DNA of 64,000 nucleotides from Paratissierella sp033809995 (GTDB lineage Bacteria; Bacillota; Clostridia; Tissierellales; Tissierellaceae). Numbering within the stretch: the first letter of the stretch is position 1; the number at the start of each line of letters is the position of its first letter. This document shows positions 43,116-52,386 of this stretch, piece by piece. The notes under the pieces were generated by a model that ran no database searches, was not told where the DNA came from, and was given only the letters and a program-made list of their open reading frames with translations. A program made the position numbers and the translations under genes. The stretch is taken from contig JAPXKQ010000006.1 of assembly GCA_033809995.1 (NCBI GenBank), positions 1-64,000 on the forward strand, in the 5' to 3' direction.

Positions 43116-43756
43116 TGGCTGATTTATTATTACAACCTTTGCTAGAAACTTTATATATGGTATTGTTCTCTACTATATTTTCTTTGTTACTTGGGTTTCC
43201 TTTAGGAATCCTTTTGGTAATAACAGAAAAAGATAATATATGGGAAAAACCCTTATTTAATAAAATACTTAATGGAATAATAAATGTTTTAAGATCTTTT
43301 CCATTCTTAATTCTTATGATTTTATTATTTCCATTAGCAAAACTCATTGTAGGTACAAGAATAGGAACCACCGCAACTATAGTTCCTCTATCCATAGCAG
43401 CAGCCCCTTTTGTAGCTAGAGTAATGGAAGGTAGTCTAAAGGAAGTTGATAAGGGTGTAATTGAATTAAGCCTTTCCATGGGTGCTACCATTCCACAAAT
43501 AATTTGTAAAGTATTAATACCTGAGGCAATGCCCTCTATAATATCTGGAATAACCTTAACTATAATAAATCTAATCGGGTATTCTGCTATGGCAGGAGCA
43601 CTTGGTGGTGGTGGGTTGGGCGATTTAGCAATTCGTTTCGGATATTATGGATTCAAAACAGATGTCATGGTATATTCAGTTTTTATTATTATACTTTTAG
43701 TACAATCAATACAATTTTTAGGAAATAAAATATCAACTAATATAAATAAAAAGTAA
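43115..43756 (+). CDS. metI: Methionine ABC transporter permease
   Basis: The 213-residue permease has five membrane segments and the EAA-type loop ELSLSMGATIPQIICKVLIPEAMP near residue 110 that couples to MetN; IGYSAMAGALGGGGLGDLAIRFGY near 160 is typical of MetI. It follows metN with a TAATG overlap, so translation is coupled. Confidence 0.96.
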   Translation: MADLLLQPLLETLYMVLFSTIFSLLLGFPLGILLVITEKDNIWEKPLFNKILNGIINVLRSFPFLILMILLFPLAKLIVGTRIGTTATIVPLSIAAAPFVARVMEGSLKEVDKGVIELSLSMGATIPQIICKVLIPEAMPSIISGITLTIINLIGYSAMAGALGGGGLGDLAIRFGYYGFKTDVMVYSVFIIILLVQSIQFLGNKISTNINKK

Positions 43757-43775
43757 ATTTTATGGAGGAATATAA

Positions 43776-44576
43776 ATGAAAAAAATATTATCAATTTTAA
43801 TAATAAGTGTTTTATCTTTATCATTATTAGCAGGTTGTAGCCAAAAATCAGCAAAAGATAATGAAATTGTAATTGGGGTATCACCTGAACCACATAGTAA
43901 GTTAGTTTCTTTAGTTGTTGATGATTTAGAAAAAGAAGGTATAAAAGTTAAATTAGTAGAATTTACTGACTATGTACAGCCTAATTTAGCTTTGAATGAT
44001 GGTGAATTGGATGCAAACTTCTTTCAACATCTTCCTTATTTAGAGGATTTTATTGTTAAACAAAATGTTAAATTAACTTCTTTAGGAAACGTACACGTTG
44101 AACCAATGGCATTGTATTCAAATAAATATAAATCCGTAGATGATATACCTAATGGGGCAGAAATTATTATTCCCAATGATACAGTAAATGGCGGTAGAGC
44201 ACTAATCCTTTTAGAAGATAATGGACTAATTAAATTAAAAGAAGATGCTGGATTAGGTGCTACAGAAAAGGATATTGTTGAAAATCCTAAGAATCTAAAG
44301 ATAACTGCATTAGAAGCTGCCGGACTACCTAGAGTATTAGATGATGTAGCTGGTGCTGTAATCAATGGAAATTATGCATTAGAAGCTGGTTTAAATCCGG
44401 TTAAGGATGGATTATTAATCGAAGGTAAAGATTCACCTTATGCTAATATCGTTGCAGTAAGAGAAGGAGAAGAAAACCAAGAAAAATTTGTTAAATTAAT
44501 TAAAGCTTTACAATCTGAAAAAGTTAAGAAATATATTGAGGAAAATTACAATGGTGGAGTAGTTCCAGCGTTCTAG
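43776..44576 (+). CDS. metQ: Methionine-binding lipoprotein
   Basis: The 266-residue protein has a lipoprotein signal with LLAGC (Cys21) and the NlpA/MetQ fold: IVIGVSPEPHSKLV, DYVQPNLALNDGELDANFFQHLPYLE near 66-90, and VEPMALYSNKYKSVDDIPNGAEIIIPND. It binds methionine outside the membrane and delivers it to MetNI. ATG 43776 follows GGAGG. It ends the operon; no clear terminator follows, only repeats. Confidence 0.95.
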   Translation: MKKILSILIISVLSLSLLAGCSQKSAKDNEIVIGVSPEPHSKLVSLVVDDLEKEGIKVKLVEFTDYVQPNLALNDGELDANFFQHLPYLEDFIVKQNVKLTSLGNVHVEPMALYSNKYKSVDDIPNGAEIIIPNDTVNGGRALILLEDNGLIKLKEDAGLGATEKDIVENPKNLKITALEAAGLPRVLDDVAGAVINGNYALEAGLNPVKDGLLIEGKDSPYANIVAVREGEENQEKFVKLIKALQSEKVKKYIEENYNGGVVPAF

Positions 44577-44745
44577 CAATTGACAATGGACAGTTGACAA
44601 TGGACAGTGAAAAGACTCTATATCAATGCTGTGTCATACTGAGACGGGCAGTATAAACCTATCCATCGAAGTATCTCCTCTTTTAAGGAGACCCAAAAGA
44701 ATGACCTGAATAACTGTGAATTGTGAATTACGATTTGCGAATTTG
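44577..44745. repeat. Composite: heptamer array, palindromic element, heptamer array
   Basis: ATTGACA, ATGGACA, GTTGACA, ATGGACA at 44579-44606; then an element with ATGCTGTGTCATACTGAGACG and AGTATCTCCTC...GGAGACCC; then ACTGTGA, ATTGTGA, ATTACGA, TTTGCGA at 44713-44740. Confidence 0.6.
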
Positions 44746-44772
44746 GGTATATTATTTCTGGAGGTGTTTTTG

Positions 44773-44997
44773 ATGAAAAAAAGACCTAGAAATTATGACT
44801 TACCCTTAGAAGATTTTAATGAAGACGCAAATCCTAATTTAAGCGATCTAGATGATATGGATTATGTAGGAGTAACAGACTTTACTTATGAAAATGACAA
44901 TTTATATCCTGAAGATACTTTAAACAAAGGATTTGATTTGGTTCAATCTTCTAATAATAATTTACAAGATCCAGAAGATCCCGAATTGTTTGATTAG
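44773..44997 (+). CDS. Small acidic protein of unknown function
   Basis: The 74-residue product begins MKKRPRNYDLPLEDFNED and is then strongly acidic with many Asp, Asn and Leu, ending DPEDPELFD. No signal peptide or membrane segment is seen; it may be largely unfolded. ATG 44773 follows GGAGGTG with a six-base gap; a frame from 44716 runs through repeats and is not used. A terminator follows directly, so it is a one-gene unit. I do not recognise the family. Confidence 0.75.
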   Translation: MKKRPRNYDLPLEDFNEDANPNLSDLDDMDYVGVTDFTYENDNLYPEDTLNKGFDLVQSSNNNLQDPEDPELFD

Positions 44998-45022
44998 ACA
45001 ATTGTATTTAACTATATATTTT

Positions 45023-45056
45023 AGAGACTCCTTAATTATGTGGGTCTCTTTTTTCT
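45023..45056 (+). terminator. Terminator after the small acidic protein gene
   Basis: AGAGACTCC / GGGTCTCT stem followed by TTTTTTC. Confidence 0.8.
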
Positions 45057-45104
45057 TCGGGGTGGCATGGAAACCACCTACTACTAAAATAAGATAATAT
45101 TTGG

Positions 45105-45110
45105 TATAAT
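45105..45110 (+). promoter_or_regulatory. -10 box of the aminopeptidase gene
   Basis: TTGGTATAAT, extended -10, 32 nt before the ATG; -35 not clear. A GGTGG / CCACC hairpin lies upstream at 45060-45078. Confidence 0.5.
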
Positions 45111-45142
45111 TAAACTATATTAAGAAAAAATGGGGTGTTTAA

Positions 45143-46579
45143 ATGAAATTTTTATTAGAAAAAGGTGGAGATATTAAAGTCTTGTTGATATTCAAAGATA
45201 CTGAAAGACTTGAAGAAGAAAATGACCTTTTTGCCTATGTTAAGGAAAAAGAATTGTTTAAAGGAAATGTTTCAGAAATTTATTCAAGTATTTCTCACAC
45301 AGGAGATAATATAATATTATTAGGACTTGGGGATAAAGAAAAATTATCATTTAATACAATTCGAAAGTCTTTCTTTAAATTGGGAAAAGAATTGATGAAA
45401 TACAAAGTTGAAAGTATTGGATTGACTGTTCCTAAATTCGATGGGCTTTGTTATAAAAGGACTAATGCTGCATTAGCAGAAGGTTTGCTACAATCTGAAT
45501 ATAGCTTCGAAAAGTTTTTAAGTGAAAAGAAAAATAAACCTACACTAAAAGAAGTATATTTGGAAGTCTTAGCAGATAAAAAAGAAAAAGTTGAAGCTGG
45601 AATCAATGAAATCACTTCTTTAATTGAAGGTGTCTTTTTAGCTCGAGATTTAGTAAATGAACCAGCTATAAATATGTATCCTGAAACACTAGCAAAGGCT
45701 GCAAGGGATAATTTAGAAGACTTAAGTGTTAACATCCAAGTATTTGGAAAAGAAAAGATAAAAGAATTAGGGATGGAGGCCTTTTTAGCTGTTTCTCAAG
45801 GCTCAAACAAAGAACCTCAATTTATAGTTATGTCCTACAATGGTGATAGTGATTCTAAAGATAAAATTGCCCTAGTAGGTAAAGGTCTAACATATGACTC
45901 TGGCGGATATTGTCTAAAACCTGCAGACAGTATGGTTACTATGCATTCTGATATGGCTGGTAGCGCATCAGTTATAGGTGCTTTGAAAGCAATAGCCTCA
46001 CTTAAACTTAAGAAAAATGTAGTTGGAATTATTGCTGCATGTGAAAATATGATATCAGGTGGTGCTTATAAAACAGGCGATATAATAAGTTCTATGTCTG
46101 GAAAATCAATTGAAGTTGCAAATACAGATGCAGAAGGCAGATTAACATTAGCAGATGCTCTTTATTATGCTAAGACAGTTGAGAAAGCGGATAGAATTGT
46201 TGATATTGCAACATTGACAGGTGCATGTGTAGTTGCCTTAGGAAATATTAACACTGGAGCTATTACAAACAATGAAGAGTTAATGAAAGATGTAAAAGAA
46301 GCAGCTGATTTAGCAGGTGAATACGTCTGGGAACTTCCTAACAACGAAGAGTATAGAGAGCTTAATAAAAGTCATTTTGCAGATATAAAAAATACTGGTG
46401 GCCGTGGTGCTGGTGCTATAACAGCTGGATTGTTCCTATCGGAATTTGTAGATGATACCCCTTGGGTACATTTAGATATAGCAGGCACTTCCTATCTCGC
46501 TAACGAATTAGGATATTTACCAAAGGGTGCAACAGGCGTGCCTGTTAAAACATTATATTATTTGGTAAAGGAAAGCTAA
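45143..46579 (+). CDS. pepA: Leucyl aminopeptidase (M17)
   Basis: The 478-residue enzyme has a variable N-terminal domain (1-160) and the M17 catalytic domain. Metal and active residues are all visible: Lys and Asp in GKGLTYDSGG, Lys in CLKPADSM, Asp in HSDMAGSA, and Asp-Glu-Arg in NTDAEGRLTLADAL near 330. It releases N-terminal amino acids from peptides in the cytoplasm with two metal ions, which fits an amino-acid-fermenting cell. ATG 45143 follows GGGGTG. It is a single-gene unit. Confidence 0.95.
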   Translation: MKFLLEKGGDIKVLLIFKDTERLEEENDLFAYVKEKELFKGNVSEIYSSISHTGDNIILLGLGDKEKLSFNTIRKSFFKLGKELMKYKVESIGLTVPKFDGLCYKRTNAALAEGLLQSEYSFEKFLSEKKNKPTLKEVYLEVLADKKEKVEAGINEITSLIEGVFLARDLVNEPAINMYPETLAKAARDNLEDLSVNIQVFGKEKIKELGMEAFLAVSQGSNKEPQFIVMSYNGDSDSKDKIALVGKGLTYDSGGYCLKPADSMVTMHSDMAGSASVIGALKAIASLKLKKNVVGIIAACENMISGGAYKTGDIISSMSGKSIEVANTDAEGRLTLADALYYAKTVEKADRIVDIATLTGACVVALGNINTGAITNNEELMKDVKEAADLAGEYVWELPNNEEYRELNKSHFADIKNTGGRGAGAITAGLFLSEFVDDTPWVHLDIAGTSYLANELGYLPKGATGVPVKTLYYLVKES

Positions 46580-46599
46580 AGAAAATTTAGAATTATAGA

Positions 46600-46712
46600 C
46601 GGAGATTCCTCGACTACACTTGATGTCATTTCTACCGTAGTGGAGAAATCTCCTCTTTTATTACCCAAAAGCTTTGCTCTAACAATTGTGAACTGTGAAT
46701 TATGAATTGTAA
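46600..46712. repeat. Palindromic element plus heptamer array
   Basis: GGAGATTCCTCGACTACACT ... TAGTGGAGAAATCTCC (46602-46655) can fold into a long imperfect hairpin. Heptamers ATTGTGA, ACTGTGA, ATTATGA, ATTGTAA follow at 46684-46711, reaching the stop of the DUF362 gene. Confidence 0.6.
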
Positions 46713-47846
46713 CTATTTATCTCCAAATATCATCTTATGAATTGGATGTTTCTTTATATCTATAGCCTTTTTCGGGCATAGTTCATGGCAACAAAAACAC
46801 CTTATACATTTCTTTGTATTTATTCTGGGTTTACCACTATCCATATCAATTATTTTAGCAGGACAATTGTCCGCACATATCCCACATGATATACATATTT
46901 CATCATGTATTATTGGTATTGGTCTAAAAGAGTTATTAATAAATTCCTCAATAAATTGAGGGACTCTACCTCCAATGAAATTTATATTTATAGAATTAGG
47001 CAATTTGAATGGAGGTACATTATATGATTCTACATCTATAGCCATTTCACTTTCTTTAAGTAATCCCCTTTTAAAAGATTCGGTGATAGTGGGAACCAAT
47101 TTATAATCTATACCTGCAATATTAACTGCCCAATAATCCAATAAATATGGATTTTCCGATGCCATTACAAGTCCAACTTTACGAATATCACCCGATGATG
47201 GTCCATTTCCTTCCATACATTCGATTGCATCAATTATAGAAAATACAGGTTTAATATAATCACATATATCCAATAACATATTGGCAAAATGATTCGGGTC
47301 ATTTAATTTAAAATGATATTCTGCTTTTGTAACTCCGGGTATAACCCCAAATAAGTTTTTCACTGCACCTGTATATGTCATCATTCCATGGGTCTTAAGC
47401 TTTGCACAAGATACAACATAATCTACATCATCAAAAGCTTTTACTATTTTCATTTGTTTTAAATATTTAGCATTGTCAATATAAACGTCCTTTGTGGTTA
47501 CATCATAGTTTAATTCGCAATTTGTCCTTTCCTGTACGCCAATTAAACCAGATGCCTCATATATTCCTTTAAGAATTCTCTTATTGAATGGACCACCTGG
47601 ACTATCCCCAACTATAACATTACATCCCAAATCTTGAAGATATCTTACTACCCCCTCCACTATATATGGGTGTGTGGTCACCGCGTCTTCTGGTTTGTTT
47701 TTCTTAAGTAGATTTGTTTTTACTAATACTCTGCTACCTTTTTCAATTTTTTTGATTCCATCTAAACTGCCCAGGCACTTTTTAACAGAATTTATTACCT
47801 CATCATAATCATAATCTTTACATTTTACAATATTGACTATATCCAT
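46713..47846 (-). CDS. DUF362 protein with C-terminal 2x[4Fe-4S] ferredoxin domain
   Basis: The 377-residue protein has a DUF362 domain (about 1-300), with VLVKTNLLKKNKPEDAVTTHP near 45, VVGDSPGGPFNK near 78 and the KLKTHGMMTYTGAVKNLFG block near 155. Residues about 315-365 carry CISCGICADNCPAKII and CIRCFCCHELCPKKAI, two complete [4Fe-4S] motifs. It is an electron-carrying or redox protein of unsettled function, common in anaerobes. It is a lone minus-strand gene. Confidence 0.88.
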   Translation of the reverse strand: MDIVNIVKCKDYDYDEVINSVKKCLGSLDGIKKIEKGSRVLVKTNLLKKNKPEDAVTTHPYIVEGVVRYLQDLGCNVIVGDSPGGPFNKRILKGIYEASGLIGVQERTNCELNYDVTTKDVYIDNAKYLKQMKIVKAFDDVDYVVSCAKLKTHGMMTYTGAVKNLFGVIPGVTKAEYHFKLNDPNHFANMLLDICDYIKPVFSIIDAIECMEGNGPSSGDIRKVGLVMASENPYLLDYWAVNIAGIDYKLVPTITESFKRGLLKESEMAIDVESYNVPPFKLPNSININFIGGRVPQFIEEFINNSFRPIPIIHDEICISCGICADNCPAKIIDMDSGKPRINTKKCIRCFCCHELCPKKAIDIKKHPIHKMIFGDK

Positions 47847-47919
47847 TAAATTTCCTCACATAACAAGTATTATTATAGATTATAGCATAAAAAAATGAGA
47901 AGGATTTTAATTTCTTTTT

Positions 47920-47992
47920 ATAACGAATAGGAATGTTCTACTTTTTCATCTTTTTATAATAATGAACTTTCCATAAATGAGTTTCAAGGAAA
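47920..47992 (-). repeat. Solitary copy of the GGAAAGTTC / GAACTTTCC hairpin element
   Basis: On the minus strand: TTGAAACTCATTTATGGAAA, then GTTC, a 25-base loop, GAACATTCC and TATTCGTTATAAAAAG. This is the same unit as the three tandem copies at 62010-62300, here with one mismatch in the stem. Confidence 0.75.
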
Positions 47993-47998
47993 GCTACC

Positions 47999-48241
47999 TT
48001 ACGCATCGTTAGATGCTTTTCTCAACTGATTCCATAAATAATAAATCAAATCAAGTGCACAATAAATTCCAATACTCATAAATATATAACGAACGTTAAA
48101 TTCCTTAAAAATAAGTATAAATAAGAAACATATAATTAAGGTTCCAATTAGTAGATGTAATAATTTTATTTGTAAGTTTTTCTTATGATTTATTAAAAAG
48201 ATCAATACAAGTAAAATCACATTTAGATACTGAATATTCAT
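47999..48241 (-). CDS. Small membrane protein of unknown function
   Basis: The 80-residue product has two or three membrane segments (about 5-18, 27-45, 50-70) and a short basic tail (LWNQLRKASNDA). It follows the next gene by 9 nt and probably forms a two-gene unit with it. ATG 48241 has only a weak ribosome site (GGAATG). I do not recognise the family; coding is supported mainly by the clean hydrophobic pattern and by operon spacing. Confidence 0.55.
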   Translation of the reverse strand: MNIQYLNVILLVLIFLINHKKNLQIKLLHLLIGTLIICFLFILIFKEFNVRYIFMSIGIYCALDLIYYLWNQLRKASNDA

Positions 48242-48250
48242 AAATATAAA

Positions 48251-48775
48251 TCATTCCTTTCGCTTCTCTGGCAGTCCCCAATTACCTACATAGACTATCA
48301 TAAGTGTGAATTCATGGAATAGTGTTATTGTAGGGTCTGAGCCTTCTGCAACCTTTGTTATAATAATAATATTATTGTCCTCTTCTGATACAGAATTTAC
48401 TTCTATGTTTTTCACATCTGTCTTCTTATGTGTGTTTCTTTCCATAGCATTTAATAGAAGTTCATTTGCATTTGCTAATGTATTTGAATCTATAATATTT
48501 TTTGTACCTGTATATGTTGCCAGGCTAATAGCTATGGACTTTTCCTTTAATAAGTCTATATAGCCTATATTTATATCTTTCTTACCTATTCCTTTATACT
48601 CTGTCATTCCCAAGGCTATAATACCACATAATCCAGATCCAAGGAATGTTTTATACATATATTCACCATAAGCGTATACCGTATTAACTATAATCACTAT
48701 AAGGTACAATGAGCCTATTACCCTAATTGCTATAATGAAAGTTTTACTGTTTAAGATATTTTTGAATTTCTCCAT
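48251..48775 (-). CDS. Membrane-anchored protein of unknown function
   Basis: The 174-residue product has two hydrophobic segments near the start (about 13-35 and 44-58) and a soluble part rich in Asn and Glu, with ISLATYTGTKNIIDSNTLANANELLLNAME and VNSVSEEDNNIIIITKV. No known family comes to mind. ATG 48775 follows a weak GGAGAAA-type context. It is upstream of a small membrane protein gene. Confidence 0.6.
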   Translation of the reverse strand: MEKFKNILNSKTFIIAIRVIGSLYLIVIIVNTVYAYGEYMYKTFLGSGLCGIIALGMTEYKGIGKKDINIGYIDLLKEKSIAISLATYTGTKNIIDSNTLANANELLLNAMERNTHKKTDVKNIEVNSVSEEDNNIIIITKVAEGSDPTITLFHEFTLMIVYVGNWGLPEKRKE

Positions 48776-48870
48776 AAAGAATTCGCCTGAATAATTTCTA
48801 TTTGGATTTATATTCTTTCAGTTTGGAATAGATTTTAATCTATTTTATATCTGTAACTTAAATGTAAATG

Positions 48871-48909
48871 TCAAATAGGCTACACCTTTTATTGATGTAG
48901 CCTATTTGT
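48871..48909 (-). terminator. Hairpin after the 101-residue membrane protein gene
   Basis: CAAATAGGCTACA pairs with TGTAGCCTATTTG (13 bp) around an A/T loop; the T-run after it is poor (TTTGACATTT). Confidence 0.6.
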
Positions 48910-49008
48910 TGTCATCTTCTTTGTTAGGAACCTTACAAGTTATAAAATATTTGCCTCTAATGCTCTGAAATAACCTTCTACAATAAATAAATTGAGGGAT
49001 ATTAATAA

Positions 49009-49314
49009 TTAAAATATAGGTTTATACAACAAAATGAAGATTATAAGCAAAGCAAAATACCAAGTCATTAAAATTATATAGTAATATAATTGGTCTTTTA
49101 CTATAATTGATTTTGTTTTAATAAAAGAATATATTAAAAAAATGAATGAAATTATTATAAATAGAATTAGAAACATATAAAAGTTATAATTAAATTGGTC
49201 GCTTATTCTATTTCTAAAAAATAAATATGAGAACACAAAAACATTGGTTATTGCTATTAAAAGCCTATTTATTATTAGATATTTCTCTTCTCGCTTTATA
49301 TTAATCCCCCCCAT
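49009..49314 (-). CDS. Small membrane protein of unknown function
   Basis: The 101-residue product starts with a charged stretch (KREEKYL) and has three membrane segments (about 12-32, 44-65, 76-98). ATG 49314 runs straight into six G's that could be the ribosome site for a start slightly downstream, so the start is uncertain. No family recognised. A stretch of about 460 bp with no sizeable gene lies upstream. Confidence 0.55.
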   Translation of the reverse strand: MGGINIKREEKYLIINRLLIAITNVFVFSYLFFRNRISDQFNYNFYMFLILFIIISFIFLIYSFIKTKSIIVKDQLYYYIILMTWYFALLIIFILLYKPIF

Positions 49315-49477
49315 TTAGAACTTCATTCTGCTTTATAGCTATTAAATCACTATAATTATAACTTACTTCCCTATATCATTAGTTTTATACCCTTATTCAT
49401 CTACTTTACTACTGCTAACATACTATTTGGTACGTTTTTTGTCGAATTAATTGTGTGAATAGAGTGAAAATTTTTGG

Positions 49478-49483
49478 TATAAT
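49478..49483 (+). promoter_or_regulatory. Extended -10 box in a gap without sizeable genes
   Basis: TTGGTATAAT, pointing to the plus strand, 89 nt before a 29-codon reading frame. It suggests that 49490-49760 is transcribed. Confidence 0.45.
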
Positions 49484-49571
49484 CTTTAATAAGTAAAAGA
49501 AAGAAGGGAATAGTATGTAGTAAACTGAGAATGGCTATTATACTTATCTTGAGTAAGGGGGAAAATACACG

Positions 49572-49661
49572 ATGATTCCGGGATATATATTTAACATCTT
49601 CGAGTTTGTAGCTCTCATACTATTTATTGCTTCATGTATTAAATATTTGAGAGGAAAATAA
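49572..49661 (+). CDS. Possible 29-residue membrane peptide
   Basis: A short frame MIPGYIFNIFEFVALILFIA, then SCIKYLRGK, with GGGGG ten bases upstream and an extended -10 farther up. One membrane span with a basic end is the pattern of small membrane regulators or type I toxins. The rest of 49315-49776 has no gene I can see; near 49680-49720 AAGTCCACTC and an inverted GGACTCC might fold. Evidence is weak. Confidence 0.35.
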   Translation: MIPGYIFNIFEFVALILFIASCIKYLRGK

Positions 49662-49772
49662 CAATTTAGTACGAGGAGGATAAGTCCACTCTTGAAAAAT
49701 ATAATGGACTCCTTGAGTATAGCTATACAGATAATATATTTAAAGCAGATGTGTTGATGTATATTTAAATAA

Positions 49773-49800
49773 AGGGCTATGTAAATACCTTCACAGCCCT
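49773..49800 (-). terminator. Terminator overlapping the hydF end
   Basis: AGGGCTGTG / CATAGCCCT stem includes the last codons and stop of hydF; TTTATTT follows on the minus strand. Confidence 0.75.
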
Positions 49801-50985
49801 ATCAAGTATTCCTGATAAATAGGCCAATAAAATCCCATAATTTGTAATAGGTATATTTTTTTCTTCACATTTTTTGATTCTATTTATCATAGTTCTTTTG
49901 TTTAGCATACAAGAACCGCAATGAATGACTAAATCATAAGTTTCTAAATCCTTTGGAAAGTCTTCCCCCATCATAAAATTAAAATCTATATCCCTATTTA
50001 AGTATTTTGTTAATAATCTTGGAATCTTGACCCTTCCAATATCATCATGAGAGGTATTGTGTGAACAGCTTTCCATAATTAATACTCTTGGATATTCTTT
50101 ATATTTTAATTTATCAATAGATGAAATTCCATTAATAAAGACTTTTAAATCTCCTTTTTGTCTTGCCATTAAAATAGAAAAACTTGTTAAATTAATATGT
50201 TCTGGTAATATTTTACCAACTTCTTTAAATATTTGCGAATCTGTAACTACAAGATCTATATTTCTTAAATCCCCTATAGCACCAGCTAGTTCTGTATCTC
50301 TAACTACGTATGACTTAATTCCATGGTCCAATGCATCCCTAATAAGTTGTACCTGGGGTAAAATAAGTCTTCCTTTAGGTGCTTCTGCATCAATAGGCAC
50401 TACTAGTACAATAGTGCCGCCTTTAGGCACTATATCTCCAATCAGTGTATCATCTTTTATATCTACATCTAATGCTTCTATCAATTTACTTTTTAATTTC
50501 TCAATTGAAGATTTATCTTTTATGGATAAATATAAAACATTTTTCCAATTTCTTGCCTTTACTCTTTCTTTTATTTCATAAAAATCTTCTTTAGATATTT
50601 TATCAATTTTATTTATAACTGTAATATATGGAATTTCTCTGTTTTCAAATTCTTTAACAAATTCCAAATATGAATCTTCATCAATATCCTCAATTTCCAT
50701 TATATAAACTGCTAAATCAGCTTTCTCAAGTGTACCTAGGGTTTTTTTTACTCTTAATTCACCCAATGCCCCTTCATCATCAATACCTCCAGTATCTATA
50801 AATACTACAGGACCTAAAGGTATAAGTTCAGCAGCTTTTAAAACAGGATCAGTTGTAGTCCCCTTGATCTCAGAAACTAATGATATTTCTTGTCCTATTA
50901 TGGTATTCATTATAGAAGATTTTCCAGCATTTCTCTTGCCATAAAAAACTATATGCTTTCTAATTCCTTTTGGTGTACTATTCAT
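49777..50985 (-). CDS. hydF: [FeFe] hydrogenase maturation GTPase HydF
   Basis: The 402-residue scaffold protein has an N-terminal GTPase (GKRNAGKSSIMN near 17, DTGGIDDEG near 60, NKID near 125) and a C-terminal [4Fe-4S] part with CSHNTSHDD near 305 and HCGSCML near 355. HydF carries the 2Fe precursor made by HydE and HydG and inserts it into HydA. It is last in the hydCBA-EGF cluster. Confidence 0.97.
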   Translation of the reverse strand: MNSTPKGIRKHIVFYGKRNAGKSSIMNTIIGQEISLVSEIKGTTTDPVLKAAELIPLGPVVFIDTGGIDDEGALGELRVKKTLGTLEKADLAVYIMEIEDIDEDSYLEFVKEFENREIPYITVINKIDKISKEDFYEIKERVKARNWKNVLYLSIKDKSSIEKLKSKLIEALDVDIKDDTLIGDIVPKGGTIVLVVPIDAEAPKGRLILPQVQLIRDALDHGIKSYVVRDTELAGAIGDLRNIDLVVTDSQIFKEVGKILPEHINLTSFSILMARQKGDLKVFINGISSIDKLKYKEYPRVLIMESCSHNTSHDDIGRVKIPRLLTKYLNRDIDFNFMMGEDFPKDLETYDLVIHCGSCMLNKRTMINRIKKCEEKNIPITNYGILLAYLSGILDRAVKVFT

Positions 50986-51001
50986 AAAATTCTCCTATTC
51001 G

Positions 51002-52375
51002 TTATAGGTAAAGATCTCTCTCGCCTTTTTTAATTTTACAAATTTTATCACTTAACAATTTTCTAATATCGTCTCTTTCTATATTTGCTATTTCGCTATC
51101 AACTAATTGATTTACCATCCTCTGAAATTCAATATCTCCATAATCTAATGAATATTCCATTAAGGTCATTAAAGCATTGGGAGTACAAACATTCTGAATC
51201 TGCCCTGATTTTGCTAATTGCATAAATCTATCTCCTGTCCTCTTCATTCTATAACAAGCTGTACAGTAGGATGGAATGTGATTATCAGCAATAAGTTCTT
51301 TAATCACCTCAAAGGGCTTTCTATTATCAGATACTTCAAATTGAGATGTGTTTTCTCCTTCTTCATTTTCTTTATATCCACCTACACCAGTACAAGAACC
51401 TGCACTTATTTGAGAAACCCCGTATTCAATAACTTCTTTTCTCATTTCGTGAGTTTCCCTTGTAGATAGAATAATACCAGTAAAAGGAACAGCTATTCTT
51501 ATAATTGCTACGATTTTTTTGAATTCAGCATCTGTTACTAAATGGGGGAATAGACTTAATTCCATACCATTAGCTTTTTTTAGCCTTGGTACTGAAATTG
51601 TATGAAAACCTACTCCATAATTTTTCTCTAAATATTCATTATGAAGCATAAGGGCTAATACTTCAAATTTATAATCATATAATCCAAATAGCACCCCTCC
51701 GCCTACATCATCTATCCCTGCCTCCATCGCTCTATCAAATGCAGTTAAATGATAATTATAGTTAGCCTTTGGACCGCCTAAATGCATTCTTTCATAAGTT
51801 GGTTTATGATAAGTTTCTTGAAATAATATATAGGTTCCAATACCAGTAGATTTTAATTTTTTATAGTTTTCCACAGTGGTTGCTGCAATATTTACATTTA
51901 CCCTTCGAATATTTCCATTTTCATTGTAGGTTTCATATATGGCTTTAATTGCATCTAAAATATATTCAATATCACAATTTACAGGATCTTCTCCTGCTTC
52001 TAAAGCCAATCTTTTATGTCCCATCTTTTCAAGAATTTTTACTTCTTCCTGTATTTCCTCTCTATTTAATTTTTTTCTTTTAAAATCATTATTACAGTTG
52101 TATCCACAGTAAATACATTTATTAACACAATAATCACTTAAATAAAGAGGGGCAAAGATTACAATCCTATTTCCATATATTTTCTTTTTTATTTCTCCTG
52201 ATAGTTTAAATATTTCTTTTAAATCGTTCTCTTCATTTGCCTGAAGGAGTATTGCAATATCCCTATGTGTTAATTTTATATTATCTTTAGCTTTATCTAA
52301 AACCTCTTTAATATCTCTTGTTGATACGTTTTTAGCTTCTTCTAATAAATTGTATATATAATTATGGTCTATCAC
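51002..52375 (-). CDS. hydG: [FeFe] hydrogenase maturase HydG (radical SAM tyrosine lyase)
   Basis: The 457-residue enzyme cuts tyrosine to give CO and CN- ligands for the H-cluster. Radical SAM Cys are in CVNKCIYCGYNC near 86-97. The C-terminal auxiliary cluster motif CTACYRMKRTGDRFM near 380 is present, followed by GQIQNVCTPNALMTLMEY. Start is GTG 52375 with AGGGGG upstream. It is 11 nt from hydE and 16 nt from hydF. A tyrosine-using enzyme also appears in tpl elsewhere in the window. Confidence 0.97.
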   Translation of the reverse strand: MIDHNYIYNLLEEAKNVSTRDIKEVLDKAKDNIKLTHRDIAILLQANEENDLKEIFKLSGEIKKKIYGNRIVIFAPLYLSDYCVNKCIYCGYNCNNDFKRKKLNREEIQEEVKILEKMGHKRLALEAGEDPVNCDIEYILDAIKAIYETYNENGNIRRVNVNIAATTVENYKKLKSTGIGTYILFQETYHKPTYERMHLGGPKANYNYHLTAFDRAMEAGIDDVGGGVLFGLYDYKFEVLALMLHNEYLEKNYGVGFHTISVPRLKKANGMELSLFPHLVTDAEFKKIVAIIRIAVPFTGIILSTRETHEMRKEVIEYGVSQISAGSCTGVGGYKENEEGENTSQFEVSDNRKPFEVIKELIADNHIPSYCTACYRMKRTGDRFMQLAKSGQIQNVCTPNALMTLMEYSLDYGDIEFQRMVNQLVDSEIANIERDDIRKLLSDKICKIKKGERDLYL

Positions 52376-52386
52376 TGTTTTTCCCC

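Noticed and set aside
43039..43491. Minus-strand frame of 150 codons opposite metI
   Set aside because: Shadow of the metI permease, which has clear family motifs and operon coupling.
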